Shown: piece by piece, positions 53,569-64,000 of the stretch
How positions within the stretch are numbered: the first letter of the stretch is position 1
Layout of the letters: each line of letters opens with the position of its first letter
Source of the DNA: Onchocerca lupi
Taxonomy: Eukaryota; Nematoda; Chromadorea; Rhabditida; Onchocercidae
Reading direction: 5' to 3'
NCBI GenBank assembly: GCA_028564675.1
Contig: JAOVVO010000122.1
Location: forward strand, 90,464 to 154,463
DNA: 64,000 nt
Made by a program: the position numbers and the translations under genes
The notes under the pieces: generated by a model
What the model saw: the letters and a program-made list of their open reading frames with translations, nothing else
The model's database searches: none
What the model was told of the DNA's origin: nothing

Positions 53569-54056
53569 GCATTATAATTATCAAATAAAGATATTACAAC
53601 GAATGAAACCTAAAATAAGAAACTAAAAATTTATGCAACTCAGCTAAAAATTTATGCAGCTGAAAGAAATTATCTGTTTTCACTGAACGATAATTAATTA
53701 TATTAAAGTCAAATTTCAGTGAATTAATTCTATATCTTATCGTAAATAGCTTCTTTCCCATTTATCTTCTCAGCAAAACAAATTCGAGAATCTGGAATTA
53801 TTAAAGTGATTTCCTTTTAAAATATACAAATATTAATCACCATTCAAATCAAAAATCAAAGTGTTACAGTAATTGACATCTACTTATCTGAAATTATTCA
53901 ATTCAAGAAAGCAATTTCCGCATCTACTTTCAAGCTTTACCATATTCAAGAAAAAAGATTGGATGAAATGTTGCAATCTTTCCCAGCTTTAACGCTAAGT
54001 ATTGCAATCAGAAGAAATATGTAATGTATCTTCATTACTTATTGTGTCATTACTTA

Positions 54057-54140
54057 TTTTTTTTTTTTTCATTTTTTGATGTGACAATTCTTGAAGATTT
54101 AATCAAGAATTGTCACATCAAAAAATGAAAAAAAAAAAAA
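54057..54140. repeat. 38-bp perfect inverted repeat with 8-nt loop
   Basis: Arm 1 (54057-54094) is T13 followed by CATTTTTTGATGTGACAATT and CTTGA. Arm 2 (54103-54140) is its exact reverse complement ending in A13. The loop is AGATTTAA. Transcribed either way it would make a fully paired hairpin. It lies in intergenic DNA about 1.2 kb past the YccV-like gene's stop. It could be an inverted-duplication element, a source of small RNA, or an assembly fold-back. Confidence 0.8.
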
Positions 54141-55353
54141 AAATACAACAGTCATATGTATTAAGAGAAAGCGATCCATGAAGTTTGTCTATGCATCAAA
54201 AAATTATATTTCTCCATTAATGAACTAATGTAATATGAAATTTGAAAAACAAGTAAAATTCCAGACACCATTTCATACATATTTTGAAAAATATTCTCAT
54301 AATTAAAAAAAAATAAAAAACTAAAGATCTTTTGAGCAAAGTTAAAAGTTACGAAGTAAATCACAACAAGTCCAGCAAAGAGGAAGGGCTAAACAGCGAA
54401 GAAAATGATTTGATCAGTAAGTAATATAGCCTTCGAGCAAAAGATATTTTAAAAGAAAAAATAAATCATGCATTTTCTTGCATTAGCATAAAACTTTATT
54501 ATTTTTCAATTTTTCATTTAAACAAAATTTGGTGAATCAAATGGAATTTTTTTTTCTTAAAGAATGTTTGCTTCGAGAAATATTTTGACTCATTATTCTC
54601 AAAAAATTGCAGAAATTCGCAGCAACTTGCATTTGTAGAAATTTTGCAAAAATTTTTTCTTATTACCCAAAAGGAATTCCAGCATTTTATACCAGAACAA
54701 TTACTAAGTTCCATTTTTAAGGTTTTTTTTCCTGTTTCATTCTTGACACGGGAAAAAAGGACTGTTCCATGATGTTGAGAAACTTATGACATATATCTGA
54801 TATTATTGATAAGGAATTTCAGACTTACTAGTGATTCTCGGAAGAACTATCTCGCCCATGCTATTCATGAAATTGAGATTACTCCATATTTCTATCAAAT
54901 ATTATCTTCAGATGCATCATGACCGAAAATAAACGGCAACACTTTCTGACTGGAAAAAAATTGGAAAACTTTGTAAATTTTTTGAAGTTATTCTATCAGT
55001 AACTTCGAAAAATCTGAATCCATCCCTAACTGCATATTTGACAATATTAGATGCTCTTTCCTATCTTGTATTTTTTTGAGAAAATCTGTCACTGAAAGTA
55101 ATGGAAGAAGTTTAACAAAGCAAACCGATCATATGTGGTATTAATATAGCAAATATACTAACACAATCAATATATTTCATGTTCAAACCCTAATATTTTG
55201 GCGTTGAATGTTTACGTCACTCGACGTAAGATTGAGGAAATTATTAATTGTTACGCATAATACATATATACAGAGAGAATATGATTAATTTTACCCGCAA
55301 AATGAAATAAAGAGGCCCTATTGGAAAAAAACAAAACAAAACAAAATAATAAT

Positions 55354-57408
55354 TTAGTCATTAGGATAAACTTTCTTGTGCCACGGTCGTGATGAATAAT
55401 GCTTCCCATCGAATGCTTCGAAATAATTTTTAATAAGCGGATGAAACACCTAAAAGTAGAATCAATAAAAGAAATTTAGGAAAAATAATGAAATCTACAG
55501 TTTTTTCTGAAAAAATGACAATATCTAAAATTTCTTCTATTCCAATAATCTGGAAAAATAACCGGTTTAAATTAGACAACAAAGCATTTTCCCAGCAATC
55601 AATTGATTAGAAAGGATCAAGGATTATCCAACTTACAATTATTTCATGTTAGTTCAGTAATACTATTATTTATTTCACAGAAAAAAGTTTCGAGAATGAT
55701 GATATATTTTCGATTTTTTTTTTTATTTCTACTAATGGACATTCAGAATATTTCCCTTATAATTTTTATTGATCAATTAATTAACTGATCTATGCATAAA
55801 ATGCCTCTTAACTCATTTTCTTTTCTAATAGTACTGGAAAAAGAAGGATATTTGCATTATTCAATCAATCATATTCAACAATGAAGTTATCGAATCTTGT
55901 AACTTTTATTTTTTATCAGTAGATTTTCGGTAAAGCATGTATAATCTGTCAACATTATCTATAATCAACTTTGCAGCAAGATAATATCATTTGAAATAAA
56001 AGTATACGAGAGAAGAAACCCATACCCTTCCTTCTCCGAGTTCAATATTCTCTTCAACAACATAAGCTAACTGTGGAATTAGTCTATCCCTCGTGTCGAT
56101 TATTACTGAATAATTCGGCATTTCTGACCATTCCTGCAAGTAAAATCATTTATAAACAAGAAAAAAGCCACAAAGTTCAAAATAAAATCAAAATACCGAA
56201 AATTATCTCAAAAAATGAGACATGGGATTAATAACTACCATGCAATATCGAAACGCATCTAAACACACATTTTAAAAAGGTCAGAAAAATGAGGATCGAT
56301 AACAGAAAAACGAAATAATCTATTGACATTTAACAAAGTAAATCTCTCTCGAAACCACATTAGAAAAAACATGTAAGAAGGTAGAAGATATGCTGCACAA
56401 GCATATGCACGTCCATAGGCATAGTATAGAAATACTGTGCTAAGCAATGATCAATGTCTAGATTCCGTAATTTTTCGACACACTTACTTTTCGGCCTTTA
56501 TGCGTTTTTTCGAGCCAACTCTGCGGTGCATTCGCTTTTTCATCCCAACCAATAATAACACCTCTATATCCATGAATTTTATGCCGAACCACATCTCCAA
56601 CACGATATTTTACATAAGGTGGTCGTGGATCTCGCGGTTCAAGAGAACCTGAAAATAGAACTGATATACTAGAACGACCATGTTTAATTTTGTATAACTA
56701 TTGCAAGGTCCAGCATGATTATATGGGCAAATGCTTTTCCATAATTGTCTTATACAATCGATCCATCTGATGAGTGATCCAAAAAATAGCTAAATCATGT
56801 TTTACGCATCCTGTTTCGAAACGGAACAACTAATTTCAGAAAATTACCTGCAAAATATTTGGTTTCCTTCTCGTCCTCTGATACATCAATAACATCATCT
56901 ACTTTTTCTTCTTTATATGAAAACAAGCGAGAGAAATGTGACAGTGAATTTCTCAATCTGAAAAAAAAAAGGTAAAGCAATTATAAAAATGATAAAAAAC
57001 ACATCTGTACACAACGAATGATTGGGAATAACTTGTAACTGCTTCATGACAGGATAAATCGCAAAGATAATATTCTGCTTTTTTCTTTATGAATTATTAA
57101 ATTGAAAAAGCAAAGTATCCAATATCATAATTTAAATTTCAAAAAAGGAAATGAAATATTAAATTAAAATTAAAAGTGCGAATTTAAGATCGAAATTAAG
57201 ACAGGAATTACTTCCCTGATTTAGAACTTATTGACTTGACAACTAAACTAATATTTTAGAAGTATCAAACTTACTTATGCAAATGATATCTAACATCAGA
57301 TGACGATGGTGAGAGAAGGAACTGCAAAGGTACAGCAATAAATATAGCGAAGAAAATAATTACTGACGTATATTCCACCATTGTCCGATTAAGATTACCA
57401 TAATTCAT
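55354..57408 (-). CDS. Membrane-anchored YccV/HspQ-like domain protein
   Basis: Exons in transcript order: 57275-57408, 56848-56957, 56488-56648, 56026-56133, 55354-55449; 609 nt, 202 residues, all phases agree. The start codon lies 5 nt after TTAATTTCAG, a likely spliced-leader acceptor. Residues about 13-32 (YTSVIIFFAIFIAVPLQFLL) are one membrane segment, probably a signal anchor. An acidic linker (VDDVIDVSEDEKE) follows. Residues about 92-202 match the YccV/HspQ-like (hemimethylated-DNA-binding type) fold: KYRVGDVVRHKIHGYRGVIIGW, YSVIIDTRDR, AYVVEENIEL, VFHPLIKNYFEAFDGKHY. In bacteria HspQ is a Lon specificity factor, and in animals the same fold ends FBXO21, so a role in protein turnover is possible but not shown. 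The anchored architecture makes DNA binding unlikely. Confidence 0.88.
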
Positions 57409-58348
57409 AAGAACTGAAATTAAAAAACTCTGAATTTTAAAAATTCATTCATTAAACTGGACTTTATAGTATCAAATTTAAAAATTAGCTTGACCAATAA
57501 TTGATGTCCGACTATTCCAGTCAAGTATAATTTGAAACATAGATTGAACTATTTGAAAGATGTTATTTCTGATGTTTCATGCTTAAATTGAATGATACGT
57601 GTATTTAAGATGTTATTAGGATACATCAGGACTTTTAAAACAAAATTTTAGATACTTTCATAGACATTAGAATATTCAGATCCGGCCTCACTGTTGAAAT
57701 TCTAATCTAAAAAAAAAAAAAAAAAAAAAAAAAAACTAGAAAGTGATATCCTTAGTTCATTCATTTCAAAATGCAAAAGAGATATTCCAGAATCTTTCTC
57801 GTATAGTCGGTTAAACTGCCTAATAATTGAGAAAGAAGAAGTGATGACAACTAAAGGCGGATCACAGCAATGCAACGTCATCATTACACGCCATAATTAT
57901 ACACTCCAAAAATGTTTTTCAAATAAGAAAATTGGAAAAAGGAATAAGAGAATTACAATTTCACAAATTCAAATATTCTAAACTGCAAATTTTTCAAAAA
58001 TCTGTCAAAATCCAAAGTTTTTTAAAAAGATTCTTTAAATTTCGAAATTTTCGAAAAGAATCGAAGAATCTGGAATAAAACTGAAATCTTCATGATTTCA
58101 GCACTATATTCAATTGCGGTGCTAGAAATAAATATGGCCAAGTAGAAATACAGACATCTATCTCGGATTCTCATCCCAGTGGAATTCCCACAAGCTTCAT
58201 GCCGCCCGACATGAAATAAAAAGGTCCTGTGGACGTCACTGTTTACCAAATGGTGAAACACGACTTCGGACTTCAAGTTAAAATTGAAATTTGTTGGAAT
58301 AATTTGATTATTTGAAGCTTTTTGGAGAGGATATTTTATTTACGAGGC

Positions 58349-58396
58349 ACGGAAGCCTTTGCTATGGAAGCCTACGGAAGCCTACACGGAAGCCCG
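58349..58396. repeat. GGAAGCC(T) short tandem repeat
   Basis: GGAAGCC occurs four times within 48 bp (GGAAGCCTTT, GGAAGCCTAC twice, GGAAGCCCGG), a G/C-rich interruption in AT-rich DNA. Confidence 0.75.
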
Positions 58397-58910
58397 GTCT
58401 TCTGTATGCATAAATAGCCTTAAGCCATGCAAGCAACTATATCCTAGTACAATTTAAACTTATTCTTTTTCTGCTGTCCATTTTTTAAGATATTTTGAAG
58501 GTCAAAGAACATTTCCGAAGAGAGCTTAAGATCGATTGGGGAATAGAAAAAATATATGGAAAAGACCAGAAATAAAGAAATAACATGGTTACCGCTGAAG
58601 TTTACAAATTAATATATAGTGGACAATTTCCCAGTTACTGGTAGTGATTTAGAATAGAAATGACGACGTAAATGAAGAGACGGCAAAAATTGATAAAACG
58701 ATAGAGAATTTAATTAACTATTAGCAGTAGTGATCATTGATTGTTGTTATTATTGTCAATTATTCTAATCAAAACATTTTTTACATGGCTCATTGTTTTA
58801 GAATTTCAATACTTTCATGCTAAGTTTGAATTGGGCAATGAGATAATTACTCTTATGAGCAGAAATCTTTTAGTAATAAGAATTTTTTTCATATTTATTA
58901 AATTTCATCT

Positions 58911-58922
58911 CTTTCATTTCAG
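58911..58922 (+). promoter_or_regulatory. Likely spliced-leader acceptor of PTCD2-like gene
   Basis: CTTTCATTTCAG ends one base before the ATG at 58924. With no coding exon seen upstream, this is the pattern expected for nematode spliced-leader addition. It is also the main reason for choosing this start. Confidence 0.6.
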
Positions 58923-58923
58923 T

Positions 58924-60898
58924 ATGAAACGAATTAATTGTTTATTTTATCGACATCAGATTTGTCGTCTGCTTTGGATCAAATGGAATGAAAAAAGACT
59001 GCTAAGAAGTGCTGCCGTATCGTCATCTACTTCGATGGATGTCGTGAAATTACATTCAAATCGTTGTAACAATTTAATTGCTTCATCTTCATTTATCGAT
59101 GATGAAAATTGGAAGAAGAAATTGGAATACGCTGCTGCTTGTTATCAAGCTGTAAGTATGCTCATATAAATCTCTCTTATTATTTCTTTTTCAAATCATA
59201 TAATGTCATAGGTTTAACCCTCGTGATAAATATAGGTTGTAGCTTTTGATAATTTTTCTCTCTCTTTTCTTGGATATATCAATGGTCAGAGCCTTGTTTC
59301 TGGTTTATATAAATCTCTTTTCAATGCTTTTTTGAATGCCTTTACTGCTAATTGCCTTATTTGCCTTGTTTGCCTTACATTGCCTTACTATTTGAGGAAT
59401 AGATTATTAGAATTCAAGTCTTTTAGCAACTAATCCATAAAAGTTAAGGTTTTAGTTATGACTTAAAAGTATGCCTCAAGTTTGTATTTTTAATTCTGAT
59501 TGGTTTTGAGATTATAACATTGATATCTTTTTTCTAACTCTAATTTATTTTTTCAGAACACTGATAATGCTTTAAATGCTGTTGTTTCGCTTGCCCGAAA
59601 AGATTGCAAAAATGGAACGAGTACGACCAATCGTTTACTTTATTTAGCTATGGATATGGCTTTGAACCAGGTTAGGTTATCTTTTTCAGTTAATAGAAAC
59701 CCTGTAAGCAATTCTCGTTTATCTATCTGTTTTTGCTATAATTTCGAAGATTATGAAATCTGAAAAATTTTTGCTTAATTCTCTTATTATGAGAAGTACC
59801 AAATTTTAGGATTTTTCAGGGTCGAATGGATGTAGCTGAAGAAATGTTCAGATTATTGCCTCAACGTACCCACGTATTAGCTACCAGTTTGAAAATTCGT
59901 TTTTTTGTTCTTCAGAAACGGTTTTGGGATGCATTGCATGAAATAGAAAAGGTATTAAATGAAGATACTGCCAGTTTGGATGTTTCGACGAAGGTTTCAA
60001 AATCTGTAATGGATGAATTTTACAAAACACTTTCAAACTGTGACAACGCGGTCGATGAGGTTCATTTTTTCTTTTGCAGAAATTTCAGTTATCATCAAGT
60101 CGTCATAGTTGGAAGACATCAAAATTTTACCATCTTTTCTTTAAAATTATGCGTTTGTTCAAGTTTTAATAGGAAGAATTGAAAATTTATCTTTTGAATT
60201 ATGGTGCAATGTCTTGTTAAAATCTGAATTAAATGGTTGCTTTTTTATCTATTTGTATGTTTGTTCAAATTATTTATTTCGTTTTTAGTACAAACATAAG
60301 ATTTTTCTAATTCAGTTTTTCATTACTTCTCGTTCAGATATCTTTTATTTTTTTTAGCATATGAACTCAGTTGGAATTGTTCATGCTTTGTTCAATAATT
60401 TAGTTGGAATTTGATGTGCAATGAAATTTCTGAATAATTTTTAAGATTTTTGGAAATTACCTACTCTCCTAGTCTTTTTTTTTTTTTTGCAGTTTAACTA
60501 GAATCAGTAATCAAATTTCATTCTCTAAAAAGATTTGGTTATTTAATCATTGAAGTTTGGTAAAATTCAGTAATTTAAATCAAATAATACATATGATAGT
60601 ATGCTCGATTTTACTGATTTGCGCAGTTTTATTCTGTCAAATATTGATGATTAAGTCTTGGTTTATTCTTGTGCAATATCTGATATTTCAGGCTAAAAGA
60701 TTGTTTATGCTACAGAGACTACTCAGCAAATACAATAGGCGTACAACGAAAACACTGCATGAATTGCTATTATCTGATATGTATATTCCGCCGAGAAAAG
60801 GATCTATGAAAAGCAATTTGAAAATTAATGATGATATATTGAACAAAATTGTTGAACAAGTTCCAGAGGTGCTTACCAGTGATAAAATTTTAGAATAG
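58924..60898 (+). CDS. PTCD2-like mitochondrial pentatricopeptide-repeat protein
   Basis: Exons 58924-59151, 59557-59670, 59820-60059, 60692-60898; 789 nt, 262 residues, every junction in phase 0. The N-terminus (MKRINCLFYRHQICRLLWIK) is rich in Arg/Lys with no acidic residues, like a mitochondrial presequence. The middle, from NTDNALNAVVSLARK through AMDMALNQGRMDVAEEMFRL to FWDALHEIEKVL, resembles the helical-repeat second half of PTCD2, a mitochondrial factor involved in cytochrome b transcript processing in mammals. The model is shorter than human PTCD2 and lacks its first half, so it is either a reduced form or an exon is missed. Intron 60060-60691 could hide one. Family assignment is from remembered similarity and is moderate. 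Confidence 0.7.
59335..59390. repeat. TTGCCTTA-type minisatellite in intron
   Basis: TGCCTT recurs five times in 56 bp (TTGCCTTATTTGCCTTGTTT and similar), in the first intron of the PTCD2-like gene. Confidence 0.75.
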
Positions 60899-60991
60899 AG
60901 TTTTTATATAACGCACTGTGTAGTAATGTCACATTGTAGATCAATTTGAAGAAATGCTTCGTTAAGATTTGCCAAGAATTTAACCATATAA

Positions 60992-61014
60992 AATAAAATA
61001 TAATATAAAATAAA
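60992..61014 (+). terminator. Poly(A) signals of PTCD2-like gene
   Basis: Two AATAAA hexamers at 60992-60997 and 61009-61014, about 95-115 nt after the stop codon, the distance expected for a short nematode 3' UTR. Confidence 0.65.
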
Positions 61015-62229
61015 TATGAAATTGAATTCTGTTTTATTCCACTTTAATAAGATATATCGGGCACCATTATCAGAATAAACTCGTTGTGACCGAAAAAAAT
61101 CGTACTTATTCCAGGCCTCTTGTTTGTCACATTACTTCACGGCTATATGGCATTGATATTTTATGACTGCTTTGTCCAGAATTGCGATGGATCATTATAT
61201 TTTTGTTTTTAATTTTTTTAGGATAATTAGTGCCTTGGGTCAATATCTTTACAGTTTCCTCGAATCATCTGTAACACAGTTCTGTTTGAACATTGCTTGA
61301 TCATTGTTATTTTTTATTTCCAGTGAAATTTCGTAGTTAAATGTTTTAGTAGTAAATTTATAATAGTAAAGTAAATTAAGATAGTAAGGAAAATTGTAAT
61401 AGCTAAGTAAATTAAGAAAAAAGAGTTTTTAATATATCGTAAAATTTTAATCGCTTTAATGGGACACATTTCCGGTTCGACAATTCGCAACGAACTGTGA
61501 AACAATTGAACTTAATCGGTAATTCTATCAGATAATTAGGTCATAACTTGATCGATTAATATCACTGGTACCGAAAAGTACTTTGGAAAGAACTGTTCTT
61601 GCGAAATGTCGAAAAATCAGATTATGCATCTCTTGAGAAAGGGGTAAGAGGAATGGATTAAAGATGAAGAAAGAAGAACTTCTCGTCACATGCAACCTAT
61701 AATCGTTGTAAGATTTTAATGTACTACCATCGTATAGTAGACGGCCAAATTTTTGATGTGCGTTAGGGCTGACCCTGTCTGGTGAGTTGCACGAAGTTCA
61801 ACGAAGTGGAATAAAAAGTAATTAGAGGAGATTGTGAACGGCATAATATAATCCAATATGGAAATCCACAAGCTTTCTGGGCAAAGGTTTGAAATAAATC
61901 GGTTATAACAGGATGGATGGATTTAAATATCATTTTAATAAGAAAGAAGGGGGAAATGAGAGAATAAGAGAGGACATCTGCTGATAGAATATACCGAAAA
62001 ACCTGTTTCATATCCAGGATTTTAATCAGTAATGATTGAAGAAGTGCTGCTGCTCCTATTGCTAAAGCGATAAAAACATTTTTACCTATAACTACTTATT
62101 ATCGGATAGACAGGATGGAAAGTGCCATCTGCCTTTTAACTTATATCTCGCAATATTTCGCATTTCCTCATCCCTCATTATCCCGTTCTCGCTGGCTTTT
62201 CATTGAAAACAATAACGATGAATTCATTG

Positions 62230-62266
62230 ATGTGTGTGTGTGTATGTGTGTGTGCTTGTGTGTGTG
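62230..62266. repeat. TG-rich microsatellite
   Basis: (TG)n interrupted by TA and CT. Confidence 0.85.
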
Positions 62267-62654
62267 TACATACTGAATTTGAATGATGTCGAATTTGTTT
62301 GGTTATGATATGAATACTTAATATATGAAATCAAAAAAAAAGAAAACAAATAAAACAAAAGAATGAATTTTAGAAAAGAATGAAAATGAAGTGATGTAAA
62401 TTCATTATTTTTGTATCACGTGTGAATAAATTGATATAGCAAAATTATAAAATACCTTTAAATTATTGATAAAATCTTCAATGAAAAGGGAAGAAAGAAG
62501 GGCGAAGCTTATCTTTTGAATATTAATGTAAACATTATGCTCCAGCAGTATGCATAAATTGTCATGCATTCAGTAAATCACTCATCTCATTTACTATCCA
62601 TTTAGAACTTCATCACATCTCAGGTTATTATCATATTTACCCAAAGGTACAGGT

Positions 62655-62704
62655 ACATACACACACACACACACACACACACACCCACACACACACATAC
62701 ACAC
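62655..62704. repeat. (CA)n microsatellite
   Basis: About 24 CA units with a few interruptions (CCC, CAT). Confidence 0.95.
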
Positions 62705-62925
62705 TCATGGGCATGCACACATATCCAAATATGTATATTTCATTTTGTCACTTAGTTGATCTTAAGGTGCTACTAGGAGTTGCTAAAATACATTAACATC
62801 TCTGCTAATGCTAAATGACAATAACATGACCGTATCCATTTGGCCATCTCATTTTGATAAACAGTAATGTTTGAAGATGTAAACACTATTGTTGCTATTT
62901 TACCAGTAAGGATATTCTAGATATT

Positions 62926-62942
62926 ATGTGTGTATGTGTGTG

Positions 62943-62988
<46 letters not shown>
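62926..62988. repeat. (TG)n microsatellite
   Basis: About 30 TG units with two interruptions near the 5' end. It is complementary to the (CA)n run some 220 bp upstream. Confidence 0.95.
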
Positions 62989-62990
<2 letters not shown>

Positions 62991-63587
62991 TAGTATTGAA
63001 AATTATTTAAGTTCGTAGTAATATTCAATAATTTTTAATGTCATAAATTTATTTTTTCCGTTCTGTTGCAATGTATAATTTGATAAATTCAATTAAGCAT
63101 GAAAATCCAAAATTGAATAAATGATGTTTTGATCAATTGAATCATTCAATATTTAAATCGGAAATTTAAATCATTTGAAGTTGAATTATTTAGTATTCAA
63201 ATCAGAATGTTTGAAGTTGAATATATGTATAATCTATAATGCAATAAATTCTTTAAAATTCTTTTTAATTTAGAAAAAAAGAAGAAATCACCGAATTAAA
63301 TTGAAATAAAAATGACGAAGTATCATAGGTCAGATCAATAAATGAATTCGATGTTATTTTTAACCCATTTATTTTCTATCATTGTGACCGTTTCATTAAT
63401 CCACCCAAGGAAATTTTGACTGATATTAGCAGGTTATTGCAATTCGATAAAACAAACAATTTCCTGGGAATTTCCGAAAATTAATTATTATTTCACATCC
63501 TACAAGAAAATAATATTTTGATAAAGTTTGTAAAAACTTTTAAAGAAAAGGCATTAAAATTTTGTTGTAACTATCATTGATCAGAGT

Positions 63588-63667
63588 ATGAATATTATCT
63601 ATCCATTATTGATTTTATCCATTATTATACCAGCCAATACTTATGGATTTTACTGCATCCTCAGTTA
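63588..63667 (+). CDS. First exon of a secreted or membrane protein (partial)
   Basis: ATG at 63588 opens MNIIYPLLILSIIIPANTYG followed by FYCILS, then a strong donor GTAAGT after base 63667 (phase 2). The leader has the length and hydrophobicity of a signal peptide ending in a small-residue site (ANTYG). The rest of the gene lies beyond the window, so the product is unknown. This is a short exon judged on a signal peptide and one donor, so it could be chance. Confidence 0.4.
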
Positions 63668-63895
63668 GTAAGTCAGATTTTAGCGCAAAAATAAATTTGT
63701 ATTATTCATATCTTTATTTCAAAAATACAAGTTATTTTCTTCAAAAATATAACATTAAAAATTATCAATAAGCAAGTAATGTGTTATTTAATTAATGAGA
63801 AAAATGAAAAAGTTGGAAATTTCAAGCAGTAAGAGATGCTGTAAGGGACAGTATAGGATAAGAGTAATAAAACAAAAATAATTGTGACTATCGTA

Positions 63896-64000
<105 letters not shown>

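Larger units (their letters stand above)
42210..55353. other. 13 kb without recognisable genes
   Basis: Runs from the unc-11 start to the stop of the YccV-like gene. The unc-11 promoter and any non-coding first exons should be near 42210-44000; a more GC-rich patch at 43180-43480 is the best candidate. Other GC-richer patches are 43860-44040, 44700-44900, 46380-46600, 48900-49100 and 52840-53000; none gave a protein I recognise. Small tandem duplications, microsatellites and a long hairpin are listed separately. Confidence 0.5.
57409..58923. other. Divergent intergenic region, YccV-like gene and PTCD2-like gene
   Basis: Should contain both promoters. It holds a 27-bp poly(A) run at 57709-57735 and a short repeat with GGAAGCCT units at 58349-58396. 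I see no exon. The sequence at 58100-58270 is somewhat more GC-rich, without an identifiable product. Confidence 0.6.
60899..63587. other. Intergenic, microsatellite-rich
   Basis: After the PTCD2-like 3' UTR I see no exon. It holds TG-rich repeats at 62230-62266, a (CA)n run at 62655-62704 and a (TG)n run at 62926-62988. A more GC-rich patch at 61560-61900 gave no protein I recognise. Confidence 0.6.

Overview
The window is AT-rich eukaryotic nuclear DNA with many small exons, short to medium introns with GT/AG borders, frequent TTTCAG acceptors, and two start codons lying a few bases after an acceptor-like TTTCAG (as expected when a spliced leader is added). The protein families (an UNC-11-like AP180, a DUF4773 protein, a divergent Eyes absent) point to a nematode, and base composition and intron style suggest a spirurid/filarial worm; the species is inferred, not proven. 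All gene models below were assembled by eye from splice sites, reading-frame phase and family similarity.

Layout. 1-5340: no assignable gene, one strong hairpin and one doubtful small ORF. 5341-13375 (+): the 3' part of an Eyes absent (eya) gene, with a tRNA-Ala(AGC) inside an intron. 13376-16319: intergenic. 16320-22473 (+): a secreted DUF4773-domain protein. 24340-28020 (-): aspartylglucosaminidase (AGA), complete. 30586-42209 (-): unc-11/AP180/PICALM clathrin adaptor, complete, 18 coding exons. 42210-55353: a 13 kb stretch with no recognisable gene but with a cluster of short tandem duplications and a 38-bp perfect inverted repeat. 55354-57408 (-): a membrane-anchored YccV/HspQ-like domain protein. 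58924-60898 (+): a PTCD2-like mitochondrial RNA-binding protein. 60899-64000: microsatellites and, at 63588, a first exon encoding a signal peptide of a gene that leaves the window.

How the genes relate. There is no operon. The genes serve separate jobs: transcriptional co-activation (EYA), a secreted cysteine-rich protein, lysosomal glycoprotein breakdown (AGA), clathrin-mediated synaptic vesicle recycling (UNC-11), a membrane protein with a protein-turnover-type fold (YccV-like), and mitochondrial RNA handling (PTCD2-like). The most notable observation is that the Eyes absent protein keeps the EYA domain fold signatures (RGGVDWMRKLA, KIGKE) but has both catalytic aspartates of motif I replaced by glutamate and the GDG acidic motif lost, so it looks like a pseudophosphatase.
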